Shown here: one piece after another, positions 13,039-25,161 of the stretch
How positions within the stretch are numbered: the first letter of the stretch is position 1
Layout: every line of letters begins with the position of its first letter
DNA from: Pempheris klunzingeri
Taxonomy: Eukaryota > Chordata > Actinopteri > Acropomatiformes > Pempheridae
DNA length: 64,000 nucleotides
Direction of reading: 5' to 3'
NCBI RefSeq assembly: GCF_042242105.1
Contig: NC_092029.1
Location: 16,726,885 to 16,790,884, forward strand
The notes under the pieces: generated by a model
Told to the model about the DNA's origin: nothing
The model's database searches: none
What the model saw: the letters and a program-made list of their open reading frames with translations, nothing else
Translations under genes and position numbers: made by a program

Positions 13039-16000
13039 CACACACACAGTGTATTATGGTGAGCTCCTTCTTGTAAAGACTGTGTGCCCACATTAGCTTG
13101 ATTCACATCCAGACTTGACAGTTGGCAGGGCTTGAATAGAGCTGCTTGGATGGCCTAGTTGAATTTCATAAATCGTGCTGAAGAGGCAGCAAGGGCTCTG
13201 AAATCTCTCTTGATGTCTCCACCTCATGCCGCGTTGTTGATATTGTGACTTATGGTGGAGACACGGCTTTAATGCTGCCATTGTCTGGTTAAGTTAGTAC
13301 CGATTAGAGATACAGATCAGTGCTGGAGATATGAATCCAAGATTTGATCAGTTTAGGAAAATTAACTGCAAGTTTCAGAATTATTTTTAGAGCTGCGACT
13401 ATTATTGATTCATCTGAAGATCATTTTCTCAATGAATCATTTATTTAAAAAATACACCATCATAGTATCACAGTGCCAAAGGTGAAGTCTTAAGATGTGT
13501 TGTTTTGTCCAACCAACAAGACAAAAACCCAGATATATTCACTTACTTCATATCAGACAAGGGAAAGCAGCAAATTCTCACATTTAAGAACCTGGAATGA
13601 GCAAATGTTTGGCATTTTTTGCCTGGTAATTATTCTATTATCAGAGTGGTGGTCAATTGATTCTGTGTGATCACGCCAAAATGCCAGATATTCAGCCTTC
13701 TCCAATATGAGGATTTATGTGCTTTCCTTTGTTTGACATTTCTGAATATCACACACAGAACGAAAAAAAAGTCAAACATTTGGTGATTCTATGTTCTTAA
13801 ATGTAAAAAATGCTGTATTTTTTTTATCTTATTCTGTAGTTAATTGATTATCTTTGGGGTTTGGACATTTGAAGATGTCAGCTTGGGCACTATGAGATAG
13901 TGAGGGGCATTTTTCACTATTGTCTTACATTTACAAACCAAATGATTCATTTAGTGATAAGAAAGTAAATTGGCTGATTATTAGATAATGGAAATAATAA
14001 TTACTTGCTGATAATCAGATGTGGAATCAGTAAATTTAGATGGGAGTGAAATGAATAAATCCTTTGTGATGAGAACAAAGTCATCCTCTCTTCCTCCCCC
14101 CTCCTGTCTTTACTCATTCAGAGGTCCAGTGCGCGACCCCCCTCGGCTGCAGCTTGGGCCGCCCCATCGACCTGGAGAAGGACGACTACCAGCGGGTCCT
14201 CTGCAACAACGAGCTCTGCCCTTACGGCAACTGGATGCATCTGCAGTGCTTCTACGAGTGGGAGAGCTCCATCCTCGTCCAGTTCAACTGCATCGGCCGC
14301 GCGCGCTCCTGGAACGAGAAGCAGTGCCGGCAGAACATGTGGACCAAGAAGGGCTACGACCTGGCCTTCAGGTTCTGCTCCTGCCGCTGCGGCCAGGGCC
14401 ACCTGAAGAAAGACACCGACTGGTATCAGGTGAAACGGATGCAGGACGAGCGCAAAAAGAAGCCATCCGAGAGGAGCACGGGCAGGAACGGGGCCAGCGG
14501 AGGGGCTTCAGGGTCTGGGGACGGCTTTTTCGAAGAGCCCAAGAAAAGTAAGCTGCCAGGAGGAGCAGCGGGAGGAGGGAAACTATCCCAGAGGGCCTCT
14601 AGTCAGGAGTTACCCCGAAGACAATCAATGGACCGTCAGAACTCTACAGAGAGAGGAGCAGCAGGAGGAGGACCCTTTTGTATGGGGCCTCCCCAGAAGT
14701 CTCCATGTGATTCCCCAGGACAGTCTCCTCCAAGCGGTTTCTCCTTCTCCCCCACTGCTCCCCTTGGATCAGCAGGCGGAGGAGCAGCGCTGCGAGGTTC
14801 CCGTCCGCTGGGAGAGTTCCTCAAATCAGCCGTCCACATGGACCCGCAGAGGAAGCACCTTCTGGTCGGGGGTGCTCTCGGCCGGGGCGGCGGCTGCTTG
14901 GTGGGAGCCTCCGGCGGTGGGGCTCACCTCGACCCCGGATCTGTCCTACCTCTGCCGCTGTCCTTTGCCCTCCCGCTCCACCACCGGCTCACCTCGGGCG
15001 GCATGGGGGACGGCACCCACTCTCACCCAGTGCAGTTCCTGAGGAGGCTGGACCTCTCGGAGCTCCTCACCCACATCCCCCGACATAAACTCAACACCTA
15101 CCACGTCCGCATGGAGGACGACGCTCAGGCCGGCCAGGGAGAAGAGCTGCGCAGGTACACTGTAAAACTCACCCTTACTGAACTTAAAGTGAACTGTGTG
15201 GTGAATGTTAACACTCAGCAGTGCATGCTGGGAAGTATAGTAGCCTGGTAATGAATTATGAAGTGGTCTGACAATAAATGATCTAGATATTTTATTTTCT
15301 CTATATTCATATTAGATATTTTATGCTGAATTAACTTCAAGTTAATAAAACATGTATGCATTTACATTAAGTCAAATATAAAGACAAAACATGAGTCAAT
15401 GCCATTAAATTCCCGTTTGACGGTTTACAGTGTCGGGCCTCTGGGACATTTGACTTCTTTTGGTTGGTTAAAAGTTGGTTCTCATAAGACACCGATTGTC
15501 TTACTGCAGCTCATAGATCATGTATTATAAGACTAGGTGTGTTTTTGGTCAAATATCTGATAAATGCATCCCTGTGAAGATGTATGTGATTTAACAGATT
15601 AAAGATAATTTACTATTCAAAGCCATCACTTTATTATGATTCAGAAAACATATTTTACTCATAATATTGCTAAAAGGAAACACGAGGTTATTTGTATAGA
15701 ACCCTCCAGTAATAGGGAGACATTAAGACATTATATAAAATAAACATAAAGCAATATAAAAAGAAGGGATTTAAAAGAGTCAGTATTAAATATGAGATAA
15801 ACACAAGCCAAAAACGGGTATAACAGATAAAACGTTGATTTAAATGAATGATTTGAAAGATAATGTACTTTTGCCCTAAACTGTTCAGTGCTTTATGAAG
15901 CAGAAGGACTTTTAAATCAGTTCTTTGACAATCAGGAAGCCGGGTGCAAAGACCTGAGCAGCACTGGACCGATGTGATCCACTTTCTCAGCTTTTGTTTT

Positions 16001-19000
16001 CCACTTTGATTGGTCAGAAAAGACTAGGAAGGTGCTCTACAGTTACGGCCCATTTAACATTTACCATTAAAGGATAACTTCCTGTAATTCTGCTAAACAG
16101 CACCTCTTAACATCAGCCTTGTACAGCCGTGTGTGCTAAGTTTGAGCATTATTGCTCCTAATTTCAGGAACCAGATGACAATGAAATTTTTACAGCATTT
16201 ACCAGCAAACTTCTGCATTTGTTGTGGAAACGTTGTCAAAAGGTGGAACAGTTACTTCATATCCAGCAGCCAGAACACAGTGAATGCTTAGACAAACTCT
16301 GATGCAAAAGGCCAACGGATATAACAGGATGAACATGGACGCCCTTTTATGAATGACAGTAATTTTACTTACTTTTTATGTTATAGAAGATGCTAAAAAA
16401 AAAGAATCTAGAAACAAAGCTGTGAATTCATCTGTTGGTGATTGATTTTTGGTGACTATAAATCAGTGTAAGAGGATTACGGTCATATGTGCAAAATTCC
16501 AATCAATCAATCAGTCAGTCTTTATTTATATAGTGGCAATTAATAATAAGCATTATTTCAAGACACTTTTCATATAGAGCAGGTCGAGACTAAACTCATT
16601 CATTAAGACGTAAGCAAGAACAAGGAGACAATGGGAGGAAAAACTCTCCTTTAAGAAACCTGGTAGTTGTTGGAGGTTATTTGACTTTAAACTCAACTGA
16701 CAGAATCTCAAAATTCTGAGATTAAATTCAGTCTCATGACTTCAATCTTTTGAATTCAGTCTTGTGATTTTAATCTTAGAATTCTCAGAACGAAATCAGA
16801 GTTTTAAGTCTGAATAAAGTCAGAACTCACAGTTTCAAGTTTCTCACACGTGGCCCTGATCCTACACCTAACAAAAACTAGAATAGTCAGAGCTATGAAG
16901 AGCAAACATTGGATTTAGATTTGTCTGGTGGACCCAAACATGACTTCACCTGTTTCTCCACATCTGGAGGAAGTTTAAATAGGCAGCAGCAGCATTTACA
17001 TACCCTCATAAAACACTAAAACTATCCACTGCCAGACTTATTAAAGGTGGGTTTTCCCATTCTCAGAGGAAAGGAAAAGAAAAAAACACTCACAGGAGTA
17101 ATTCTTCAGACCACCCAGCTTGTCTTGTATGGTGTTCGGGTCTGTGGGACCCGATTTCATCCGTTTTCATGCTCTTTATCAAAAGAAAAATGATACGATT
17201 AATAATTTTTTCAAACTCAGACTCATCAATATGAGCCAAGGCCAATGAGTCTGAGTTTGAAAAAAATAATTCATCGTATCATTTTTCTCATGATAAAAAA
17301 AAATGAAAACGGGTCCCACAGACCCGAACACCATACAAGGGTTAAAAAGACCAAAGAAAAAAAAACATGTCTGCCAGAATCATTCAGCATGGGGGGGGCT
17401 TAACAATGCTGTGGTCCATTCTCTGAGTCTGTCCATGTTTCCCCGTAGGTTCATCCTGTCAGCCCTCAGTGCGAGCCAGAGAAACGTGGTCAACTGTGCG
17501 CTGTGCCACAGAGCGCTGCCTGTGTTTGAGCAGTTTCCTTTGGTGGACGGGACTCTGTTTCTCAGCCCTTCACGCCACGACGAGATTGAGTACGACGTCC
17601 CCTGCCACCTTCAAGGTCAGACCTGCTTTCAAGATCACAGCACGAGGCCTGAGATTATTGTACACAAATAGTGTGTGGAGTTACCATAGCTACATTTCGT
17701 GGATTGGATTTGAAAATATGGAAAATGTTTCCGCAGTTACACAGTTTCATTTGTCCCAATATAACTCTATACCTAGCTCCAATTTATTATTATCTGTAGA
17801 AAAATACATTTACATTGATCTGTTGGTCCACGACGTTGGTCCAGACTGAAATATTTCAACAACTGTGAGATTGATCGCTACACTTGTGGTTCAGACATTC
17901 ATGGTTGAATCTGCCTTTTTGGTGAAATTGCTCTGCTACTGCATGGATGGATTGTCACAAAAATATATAAAAACATATTTAATAGCTACACGAATTACAA
18001 TCAATGATTTGTAGTTTTGCTCAATTATAGGAGTATATTCACTTCCTATCTAAAATGTTAAATTCGTGTTAGCTTTCTTTTCTGTAAAGACACATTTCGA
18101 CTGGTTAATCCATCAGTAAACCCAATCCATGCTGTTTGTATAGACATAAAAGGTTTTTCTTCTGGCTTCTGCACAGTCTAATATGAATGTGAATTAGCAC
18201 GGCGGCTGCATGAAGCTTCTTTGATGTGCTGACCCACAAGCTTTGATGTGTAAGGTCCTTGATATGCATCAGTATGAGAGGATGATTTATTCCGTTTTCC
18301 ATGCTTCTGTGTCAGGCACAATGCAAATGTTGGCGAAAGAGAAGTGGTTGAATCAGGCTGTTTAGTTAAAAAAAAAAAAAACAAATGAATGAAATGAAAC
18401 TGATTTGTTTACTGGACGGCAGAGTCAAGACTTTTTTTTTATCCTTAGAGGAATCAAAATAGAAATGCATGTTTCATTAGCAAGATCGCATAGACTTGTT
18501 CTAATTTTCTAAGACGAGGCCGTAAACACACCAGAACATCATAATCATCCTTCTCTGGTGACCTGCTCTGAATGCATTCACGCTCACAGTGATTAGGATG
18601 GATTGTATTTCCTCCACAACTTCTTGTTTGATGAGGTTTAAAGCTCTACTTGGGTAGAGTAGATATAAACGAATTGCTCGCAACCATTTTCCAAAAGTGT
18701 CTCTTTTGGCGCGCCGAGAGTCAGTCACACAGAAAGTTATTCAGAGCTGGGAAACTTTCATTTTGGTACTTGCCAAGCTGTCCTTTTAGGAAATTAAATC
18801 GCATCAGTGGGGAAATGAGGCATCATGGTAATCCGTTATAATCCACTTTTATTTGCGGACAAACTCGCTGACTGTCCAGCGGCTCAGTCACACACACTGC
18901 CCTGGTCTATACTGTATGACAGGTTCTGTTATTGCTGTTTGTATTGGGAGCGTGATGAGTAAACGATGTAATCAGGAGTTTATCTTATTGATTTTCCCAG

Positions 19001-21246
19001 CTAATTAATAGACTGACTTATTGTTTGGTAAATGTAATATCTGGCTATATTTCTTTCTTTCCAACAGGCAGGTTAATGCACCTCTACGCCATCTGTGTGG
19101 ACTGTCTAGAGGGCGTCCACAAGATTGTCTGCATCAAGTGCAAGTCACGCTGGGACGGGAGCTGGCACCAACTGGGCACCATGTACACGTACGATATACT
19201 GGCTGCCTCACCGTGCTGCCAGGTACAAACACTGATCTCTGAGGGGGGGTTGAGCAGTGATTTTTCAGACTGCTATTAAAGTCAGTATTACTTTACTGTT
19301 TTGGTTCAGTGTCACTGCTCCACTTGACTGATTTCCACCCACAGCAGGCAGCCTTTTTCAGTGACATAGCTCAAAAGAAAAAAGAAAAACACAACATAGC
19401 GGAGCATTTATCAGCTAAAGAGACAAATATAGGAGTTGGTAGAGACCAAAAACAGAGCTAAAACTGAAACACTTATTCAAATAAATGATAATCTCGCTCC
19501 GTATCAGCTGTGCACCCTTTTTTTGATACGTTTGAGTTAAATAAAAGATATGAATGCTAAAATAGTTGTTGAGCTGCTCAAATGTTACTATCCAGAGGGC
19601 TACAGTAGATACCAATTTAGTCTTTTATGCAAGAATGATGAAAGTAATCCATTGTGAGTAAATGGGGAAAATCCCTTTAATCATTATTGTACCGAGACAA
19701 AACGGACAACAAGACGGAAGCAATCTCTGTTTTGCTTTCAGCTATTCTTCAACCTGGGCCCTGTTTTTTTTTTTAAACATCTTTGGTTCAAAATGACTGG
19801 AATTGGTCCAGTAGATGACTTCAGCTGGCAGCCAAGAACGGGCTGTGAATGAGATACAATGGCTGTAATATAATCCATCAGGGCAACCACACCAGTCAAA
19901 GTACGCTTACTTAAAAGGCTTGTTTTTGCCACCAACAGGCTCCGATTGTTTTTTCAAGGGTTGGGCAACGTTAAGGAAAGGATCCCTTCAGAGACAGACC
20001 TCTAAGATCCTTTTTGCTTACCTAGAAACAGCCGTTATATCCCTCATCAGACTCTTTAGACAAAAACAGTAATTTTACCTGAGTTACTGGTCCAGTTGGT
20101 GTGTCTTTGGTGTTTTAACACGTTAGTTTAGATCTGAACTAACTCTTCTAAGTCATACAATAACACAAACAAAGTAAGTGATGAAGGCAGCAGTAGACCA
20201 GCAACTTCTGTATTCTGCAAGGTAAAATGACAGTTTTTGTCAATGGAGTTTGGCTGCTTTGAACCAAGTGATATAATGTTTTTTTCTAGTTAACAAAAAG
20301 TATCTACAGGTTTATCTCTGTGGGGATCCTTTTGGTAGTCTTGTCAGACGCTTCAAGTAACAACCTGAGCCTGCCAGTGGCATAAATGGAGACGTGCTTT
20401 GACCAGCATGTTTGCCATGAAGGATTACATTACAGCCTTTGTAACACTTTTGTGACTGCTGGCTGAGGTGATCTACTGGACCAGTTTAAAACTGAGTTGT
20501 ATAATTTCTAACCTAAAATATGAGAAAATTGGTCCCAGGTTTAAAAAATACTGGAGTTATCCTTTAATTCATCTGTCCCCCTATGGGGGAGCCAATACAA
20601 GCAAGTTGGGAAGTGCTTTGAATCTATAGTTACGATGGACAGGGACGTTACTGTGTGTGTGTGTGTGTGTATGTATTTACTTATTGTCGTTATTTTCACA
20701 TAAAATAATCTAATTTCAAAGATCCACTTACCAGCTTTTCATGAACCATCTTGATGCCTTCTGTGGCTCTGGAGGAGCTTTCCAAAGTCATAGCAAAATA
20801 ACCCTTATGATATCACTAATGTGTGAATCCATCTGTTGAGCCATACAATGAAAAGCAATCAGTTTGAAGCTAGACCTGAAAAGCACAATACATTTTAGGG
20901 GGCCAAGCAACTTCGATTACAATCCTTAGTGAATGTATTTATGCATTTGTGTTGTCTGTAAGTGCATCGCTGGAGAAATGTGTTTTGAAGCGGACAGTCT
21001 TCATGCGGGTCAGAATAAATTGGAAGTATTCAGCGTCCTGTGAGCTGACCTGCGTCCCCTCTTCTCTCTGTGTCCCCTCAGGCTCGTCTCAACTGTAAGC
21101 ACTGTGGGAAGCCGGTGGTGGACGTTCGAGTAGGGATGCAGTATTTCTCCGAGTACAGCAACGTCCAGCAGTGCCCTCACTGTGGCAACCTGGACTATCA
21201 CTTTGTTAAACCTTTCTCCTCCTACAAAGTACTCGAGGCTTATTGA
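11463..21246 (+). CDS. heca: Headcase protein homolog (HECA)
   Basis: Exons are 11463-11601, 14122-15154, 17449-17615, 19068-19222 and 21082-21246. They join in frame to 552 aa (human HECA is about 543). Residues 1-46 are a basic Lys/Asn start followed by an Ala-rich run. Residues about 50-140 form the first Cys/His-rich block (LEKDDYQRVLCNNELCPYGN, WMHLQCFYEWESSILVQFNC, RFCSCRCGQGH). The middle (about 150-330) is low-complexity Gly/Ser/Pro and poorly conserved. The C-terminal headcase region carries FLRRLDLSELLTHIPRHKLN, NVVNCALCHRALPVFEQFPL, CVDCLEGVHKIVCIKCKSRW and CPHCGNLDYHFVKPFSSYKV. The many CxxC pairs suggest metal binding (inference). Drosophila headcase limits proliferation of imaginal cells, and vertebrate HECA is linked to cell-cycle restraint. 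The 1.0-kb exon 2 is clearly GC-richer than its surroundings. The large introns hold several dispersed repeats. Confidence 0.97.
12976..13048. repeat. (CA)n microsatellite
   Basis: About 36 CA units broken once by CGCA near 13031, in heca intron 1. The Cys/Val-rich open frames on the minus strand here are read-through of this repeat and not genes. Confidence 0.97.
13388..14015. repeat. Two inverted copies of one dispersed fish repeat
   Basis: The left copy (about 13388-13640) starts with 'gctgcgactattattgatt' and runs through 'tgttttgtccaaccaacaag' and 'ttctcacatttaagaacctgg'. The right copy (about 13745-14015) is the same family in the other direction ('tgattatctttggggtttgg', 'gacatttgaagatgtcagc', 'gggcatttttcactattgtc'). 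It ends just before heca exon 2. The pair could fold into a long imperfect hairpin in the primary transcript. Non-coding. Confidence 0.6.
16501..16665. repeat. Dispersed repeat with 'tttatttatatag' and 'gggaggaaaaactctc' motifs
   Basis: The block contains 'cagtctttatttatatagtg', 'acttttcatatagagcaggt' and 'gggaggaaaaactctccttt' followed by 'aagaaacctgg'. These are the landmarks of a very common teleost element often found at the 3' ends of retroposed sequences. It lies in heca intron 2 and is decayed. Confidence 0.6.
17124..17341. mobile_element. Palindromic MITE, piggyBac-type ends
   Basis: An almost perfect palindrome of about 215 bp. The left arm starts 'cttgtatggtgttcgggtct' and the right arm ends with its reverse complement. 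Inside are a further inverted pair ('tgatacgattaataatttt' and 'aaataattcatcgtatca') and 'caaactcagactca' against 'gagtctgagtttg'. The right end reads ACAAGGG followed by TTAA, as in piggyBac-class elements that end in CCC and target TTAA. The left flank has lost the TTAA. There is no coding capacity, so the element is non-autonomous. Confidence 0.7.
17825..17960 (-). repeat. Fragment of a dispersed fish repeat (reverse copy)
   Basis: The phrases 'ttggtccagactgaaatatt' and 'gttcagacattcatggttg' are the reverse complement of a common teleost repeat. A better forward copy lies at about 56440-56645, ending in 'tttcagtctggaccaaagag'. It is in heca intron 3. Confidence 0.55.
19746..20545. mobile_element. 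Long fold-back element in heca intron 4
   Basis: The block reads as a large imperfect inverted repeat. 'ggtccagtagatgacttcag' near 19806 pairs with 'tgatctactggacc' near 20476. 'ggatcccttcagagacagac' near 19980 pairs with 'atctctgtggggatcctttt' near 20315. 'gacaaaaacagtaattttac' near 20060 pairs with 'aaaatgacagtttttgtc' near 20225. The outer ends 'aacctgggccc' and 'ggtcccaggtt' also pair. A single-arm relative is at about 57660-57935. There is no open frame, so this is a non-autonomous fold-back transposon of unassigned family. Confidence 0.65.
20650..20672. repeat. Short (TG)n microsatellite
   Basis: About ten TG units inside heca intron 4. Confidence 0.85.
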
Positions 21247-21618
21247 CAAATGCTGTTCATGCATGCTAGTTAAGCTGCTTTTGTTCCAATTTGTTTTCTA
21301 ACACAATCTAGGAAAGATTTTATTTTTTTGGGCCTTAAGGTGGTTTTATGTTTTTAAGTTCTCTCTCTCTTTTTATTTCTTTTTTTATGTATAGGAAGAG
21401 AATGACTCTAGTTAAAAAAAAAAAAAAAAAAAAAAAAGCACAAAAAAAAAAAAAAGCTCCAAGACAGTATATCTCTGCTCTTTTAGAGAAAGATGTTGCT
21501 GAAGTGTGGAACTGACACTTCACGCAAACACATTTATCTGTGACAAGTGAATGTATCTGTACGCCAAATTTGCTTTTTTTATTTTTATTTTTTACCAAAT
21601 ACATAAAAGATGAATCTC

Positions 21619-21624
21619 AAATAA
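21619..21624 (+). promoter_or_regulatory. heca polyadenylation signal (AATAAA)
   Basis: Canonical AATAAA about 375 bases after the heca stop codon and the first good candidate in the 3' UTR. Confidence 0.65.
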
Positions 21625-22102
21625 AGCAGAGAAAGAAATGTGTTGGCGCTGGACTGGTATCTTCATCCCTTCCGAAACTTGATAGGAAAAAGCATCATCA
21701 GGCTATTTATTGATGATCCTCAAGTGCTTCACACCAAACGTTTATTACCATCATTGTCCTTTAGCACTCTATAATGTGTCACATGTGGGTGGACTAAAAA
21801 ACACTTTGTGCCTTTACTACAAATAGTGGGGAGATGATAGGAAATGGGGGACGGGGATGAGGCACAACAGGTCTCCTGCTAGGCACAAACCAGGAACGTT
21901 GGTGGTGACGGTTGGCGTTTTCACCTGTTTTTTAGCTGTGGGGCACCCAAGGTGTGTGTTTTTAAGAATGAAACCTGTGATGAGAGTGAAAATCTGTGAT
22001 AGTGAAGGTAAAAGAGGCAACTTACACATATTAAGGTGATCTCTGGAGGTGAGATTTCCCAGCGCTGATGTATTAGAACTGGACGCAGTGTTCAAACATC
22101 CA

Positions 22103-22108
22103 TTTATT
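22103..22108 (-). promoter_or_regulatory. mtif3 polyadenylation signal (AATAAA on minus strand)
   Basis: TTTATT on the plus strand, about 190 bases after the mtif3 stop codon, giving a compact 3' UTR. Confidence 0.65.
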
Positions 22109-22296
22109 CCTTAATTTAAAAATAAAAGGGTCGTCACTCAGCACATACACAGAGACTGTTTTGGTTCCAGTGTAGCTCTGCCATCTTTGAAGGCACACAA
22201 AGATCAAACTTGGTAAATACCTACACAATACACGACGAGTAGAGCTCATTAAGGAATTTAGAACAAACATACTTATTTGATGTAACTTCCACCGGC

Positions 22297-24246
22297 TCAC
22301 TGCTGTAAAGACTCTTCTGTTGTGGCCGTGCTGCTAACAGGGGCTGTTTTTCTCTGAGTGGCTTTCGAGCTGGTGTCGGCGGCCTTATTCTTCCCATTTT
22401 GCGACAGTTCCTTTGCCGAAGGCGGTCGGAGGATGCACATGGCTGCTTGACCGTCGCGTATGGCTTTAGGCGCAGAAACAAATCCCACCATTACCTCTAT
22501 TTGTTGCACCATCTCCTCCAGAGTTGATTCCTGTGGAAAATAAAGAAAAGAAAACTACTATGAATGCATGTTAAGACGTTTATGGGGAATACATGTTAGC
22601 ATGTGAAAGGATATTTGCACAATTGTCCTTCACCCTGTCAGCCATTACGGTAAAAAGTCAAGTGTCTGGTAAATATTGTCATCAAGAGAAGTTGAGAGTT
22701 CGAGCTTGACTGACGGCAGCATGCAAGGGCTGTTTTTCTTTTGTGTTAAGAGTTATTTGCATCCAAGTCCATAAAACATATTGTACAACTCCTCTCCAGC
22801 ACAATGCGTTTTAATTTCTATACAAATCACACCCCCTGATGGTATCAGAAACATGTACCACAACATAACATCTTACACAGCTTGAAAAAAATACAGCTGT
22901 GTAAATGCTAGAACTGTTAACCATACCGATAACCAACCATCCATCCCTCCATCCATCCATCCATCCAGGTCTGCTGCATAGTCAGACATATTTGGTTGCA
23001 ATCAGACCCATTCCGAGTTGAATGACATCATTTCCTGTTTATCACCTTGGCCACTGGTGCGCTGAACACCATTGGCCAAGGGGTTAAAGTGCTGACCGTG
23101 ACCTGCAATGCCACTGTTTTGTTCTGTGAGTGTTCTCCCTCACCAGGTTGGTAGCAGGATCCGTCCGTCGGGATCGCAGAGTAATCTTAACGTGGTGCTT
23201 CTTCTCCAGCCAGCTCTCCACTTGTTTCAGCTTGGTGGCGAGGTCATGAGCTGCGATGCCGTAGGAAAAGCTGAGCTCTTTCACCTGCACAGGCGCTGCG
23301 AGGAGGAAATATGGTCAGTCCCGTTTTATGTGAGGTGTACCGGGCGTACGTCGTTTTTAACTGCAAGATCTGTTGCACACTGATGATACTACGATGGAAC
23401 TGCCAGGTTACAAAATAATTACTCAGTTCACGTTTTAGGAAACGTTTTGATTGGTTTTACTGCTGGTCTGCTAATTATATTATAATAATAATTAATTAAT
23501 TATATCTGTAGTGCGTCTATTTTTTTTAGGCTTGTGACCCTTCTATGAGCTGTATTCAAGCAAAAGACTCATTTTTTACCTTCTCAGACTGCTGAATTTG
23601 AATATGAGGAGGTAAAACTTATTGGTAAAAACCAAATATGAGAAATATTATATTCTAATATAGCATAAACATGGTTGTTTTCTTCTTCCAGACAAATCAT
23701 CTTCAATCATCTTGGAGGGATCCTGACCATCAGGCTGGGAACCACTGTATTAAACTAAGGTCAGAAGAATCCCCTGCCAGGACACCACATACCTGCTTTT
23801 GATTTCTGTTTGTCCCGCAGCTTCATTTGCTCTTCGTGGATTTGTTTGCTGCTCATCAGCTGGTAAACAGGAGGATCTTTGTGTTCATTGAGCAGCACCA
23901 CTTTGAGTCCCTTCTCATCCATGATTGTGATGGCATGTTTACGGTGCATGGTGCCCAGGTTCTCGCCTTCTTCACTTAACAGCTGTAAGTTTAGGTGGCG
24001 GAGCCTACGACCAACGGTGGTGAACGTGGTACCAGCTCCAGGATCCTGCTTTTTTTTCTCGGGTGCAGGAGTCTGTTGTGTGTCATCTGTAGCAGTGGAG
24101 AAAGGAGACCGTCTCTGGGAGGAAGCAACGATGTTTCTTTCACTGCATATGGTAAGTCTTGATGGTGGTGTCCAGTATCCCGGGCTGCCGCCACACACAG
24201 CTCTCACCGTGCGGCTTAGCACCCACCTCACACAACCTGCAGACAT
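22297..24246 (-). CDS. mtif3: Mitochondrial translation initiation factor IF-3
   Basis: Minus-strand exons are 24246-23793, 23295-23144 and 22530-22297, which join to 279 aa (human MTIF3 is 278). Residues 1 to about 60 are rich in Arg, Ser and Thr with few acidic residues, as expected for a mitochondrial import leader (MSAGCVRWVLSRTVRAVCGG). Then comes the IF3 N-domain (GRRLRHLNLQLLSEEGENLG, VVLLNEHKDPPVYQLM) and, after a Lys-rich linker, the C-domain (VKELSFSYGIAAHDLATKLK, QVESWLEKKHHVKITLR). The C-terminal tail is basic, as in vertebrate members. The family helps the mitochondrial small subunit start translation and keeps the subunits apart. The start gives the full leader and the length fits. 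The gene lies tail-to-tail with heca; in human it lies on chromosome 13 with other neighbours. Confidence 0.96.
22937..22975. repeat. (CCAT)n microsatellite
   Basis: Tetranucleotide run 'ccatccatccctccatccat' and onward, in the second mtif3 intron. Confidence 0.85.
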
Positions 24247-25035
24247 GTCCTTGATAAAAAGAGAGGGGACAAGTCAACTGCCAGATGTGATCATGTGAAA
24301 CAGTGCCATGTATTGGCTTGCTTTTCTTATGTTTTCCCTTGCCTCTGTAGCTCGTGTGAATAATGTCCTGTAAGCACGTGGGTTGGGCACCTTTGGGTGT
24401 ATGACATTTGACACAAAAAAAAAAAAATCACTGAGTCATTTAGTTCCTATCTGAAAGGTAAGGCAGGTCTGATATCAAATAAAAATATGCAATACATATC
24501 AATATCTATTTAATGTCTGCATCAATAGCACCATCTTATTTGAGACACATCAGCAGCCAGTTCTTCCTAAAAAGACCTCCATTTAAAAATCCGCCAATTT
24601 AAGTTTGCCTTACTTATCGGTTATTGCACACTGAACACTCATCATAAATAAGTCATTTTTCAAACCGTTAGGGTCCGCTGTGGTATTCGGGATACACCAC
24701 ACTTATTTTATTACTTGGTTTTGGAAGTTTTACACTAGTTTGCATTTTAAGGAAGATGGCTCACTCGTCCTTCTGACGAGCGTCTGCAGTTTCAGCACTG
24801 CAAGCAAAGGGATCATAACAGTTGAAAGTTAATCAGTAACGTTATGCCGAACTAACCAGCAAGTCATAGTGACTCATAACATGCATTGCAGTCAATGCAT
24901 TGTGTTGCACTAGGTGTGTAATTAACATGCCAACACTTAACTGTGACATTTCAGATGGGAGTCTGGATTTGGCCGAGAGCTGTTTAGTCACCTGTGTTGA
25001 GTTTAGTTTTTGGACATGTTGTCCGAGCTGTAAGG

Positions 25036-25161
25036 CATGAATGTGTTTGCACATAAAGGTGAGCCCCGTTGTAATAATCACTAGAGAAACACACATCTCG
25101 CCAGTTAGTAAATTCCCCAAACTCATCTTTAGCTGTTGTGCTCTTTACTCACTGTAGATCA
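25036..25161. repeat. Duplicated block, copy 1
   Basis: Same direction and about 90 percent identical by eye to 26188-26316. Shared phrases are 'aaggtgagcccc', 'cagttagtaaattccccaaa' and 'gctgttgtgctctttactca' followed by 'ctgtagatca'. Sequence outside the pair is not obviously alike. Confidence 0.8.

Larger units (their letters stand above)
21247..22296. other. Convergent 3' regions of heca and mtif3
   Basis: Only about 1.05 kb separates the two stop codons. It holds the heca 3' UTR with long T and A runs (21414-21455) and its polyadenylation signal at 21619-21624, then about 480 bases before the mtif3 signal on the other strand (22103-22108). The short open frames here show no protein-like character. 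Confidence 0.7.

Noticed and set aside
12896-13106. Two Cys/Val-repeat frames
   Set aside because: Translation of the (CA)n microsatellite.
14021-14551. Open frame of 176 codons on the plus strand
   Set aside because: Wrong frame over heca exon 2; the correct frame there gives the conserved Cys-rich headcase sequence.
23879-24298. Open frame of 139 codons on the plus strand
   Set aside because: Antisense shadow of mtif3 exon 1, whose minus-strand frame matches the IF3 family.
24842-25126. Minus-strand frame of 94 codons with a hydrophobic start
   Set aside because: It overlaps the duplicated 125-bp block, and the frame is broken in the second copy; no protein family fits.
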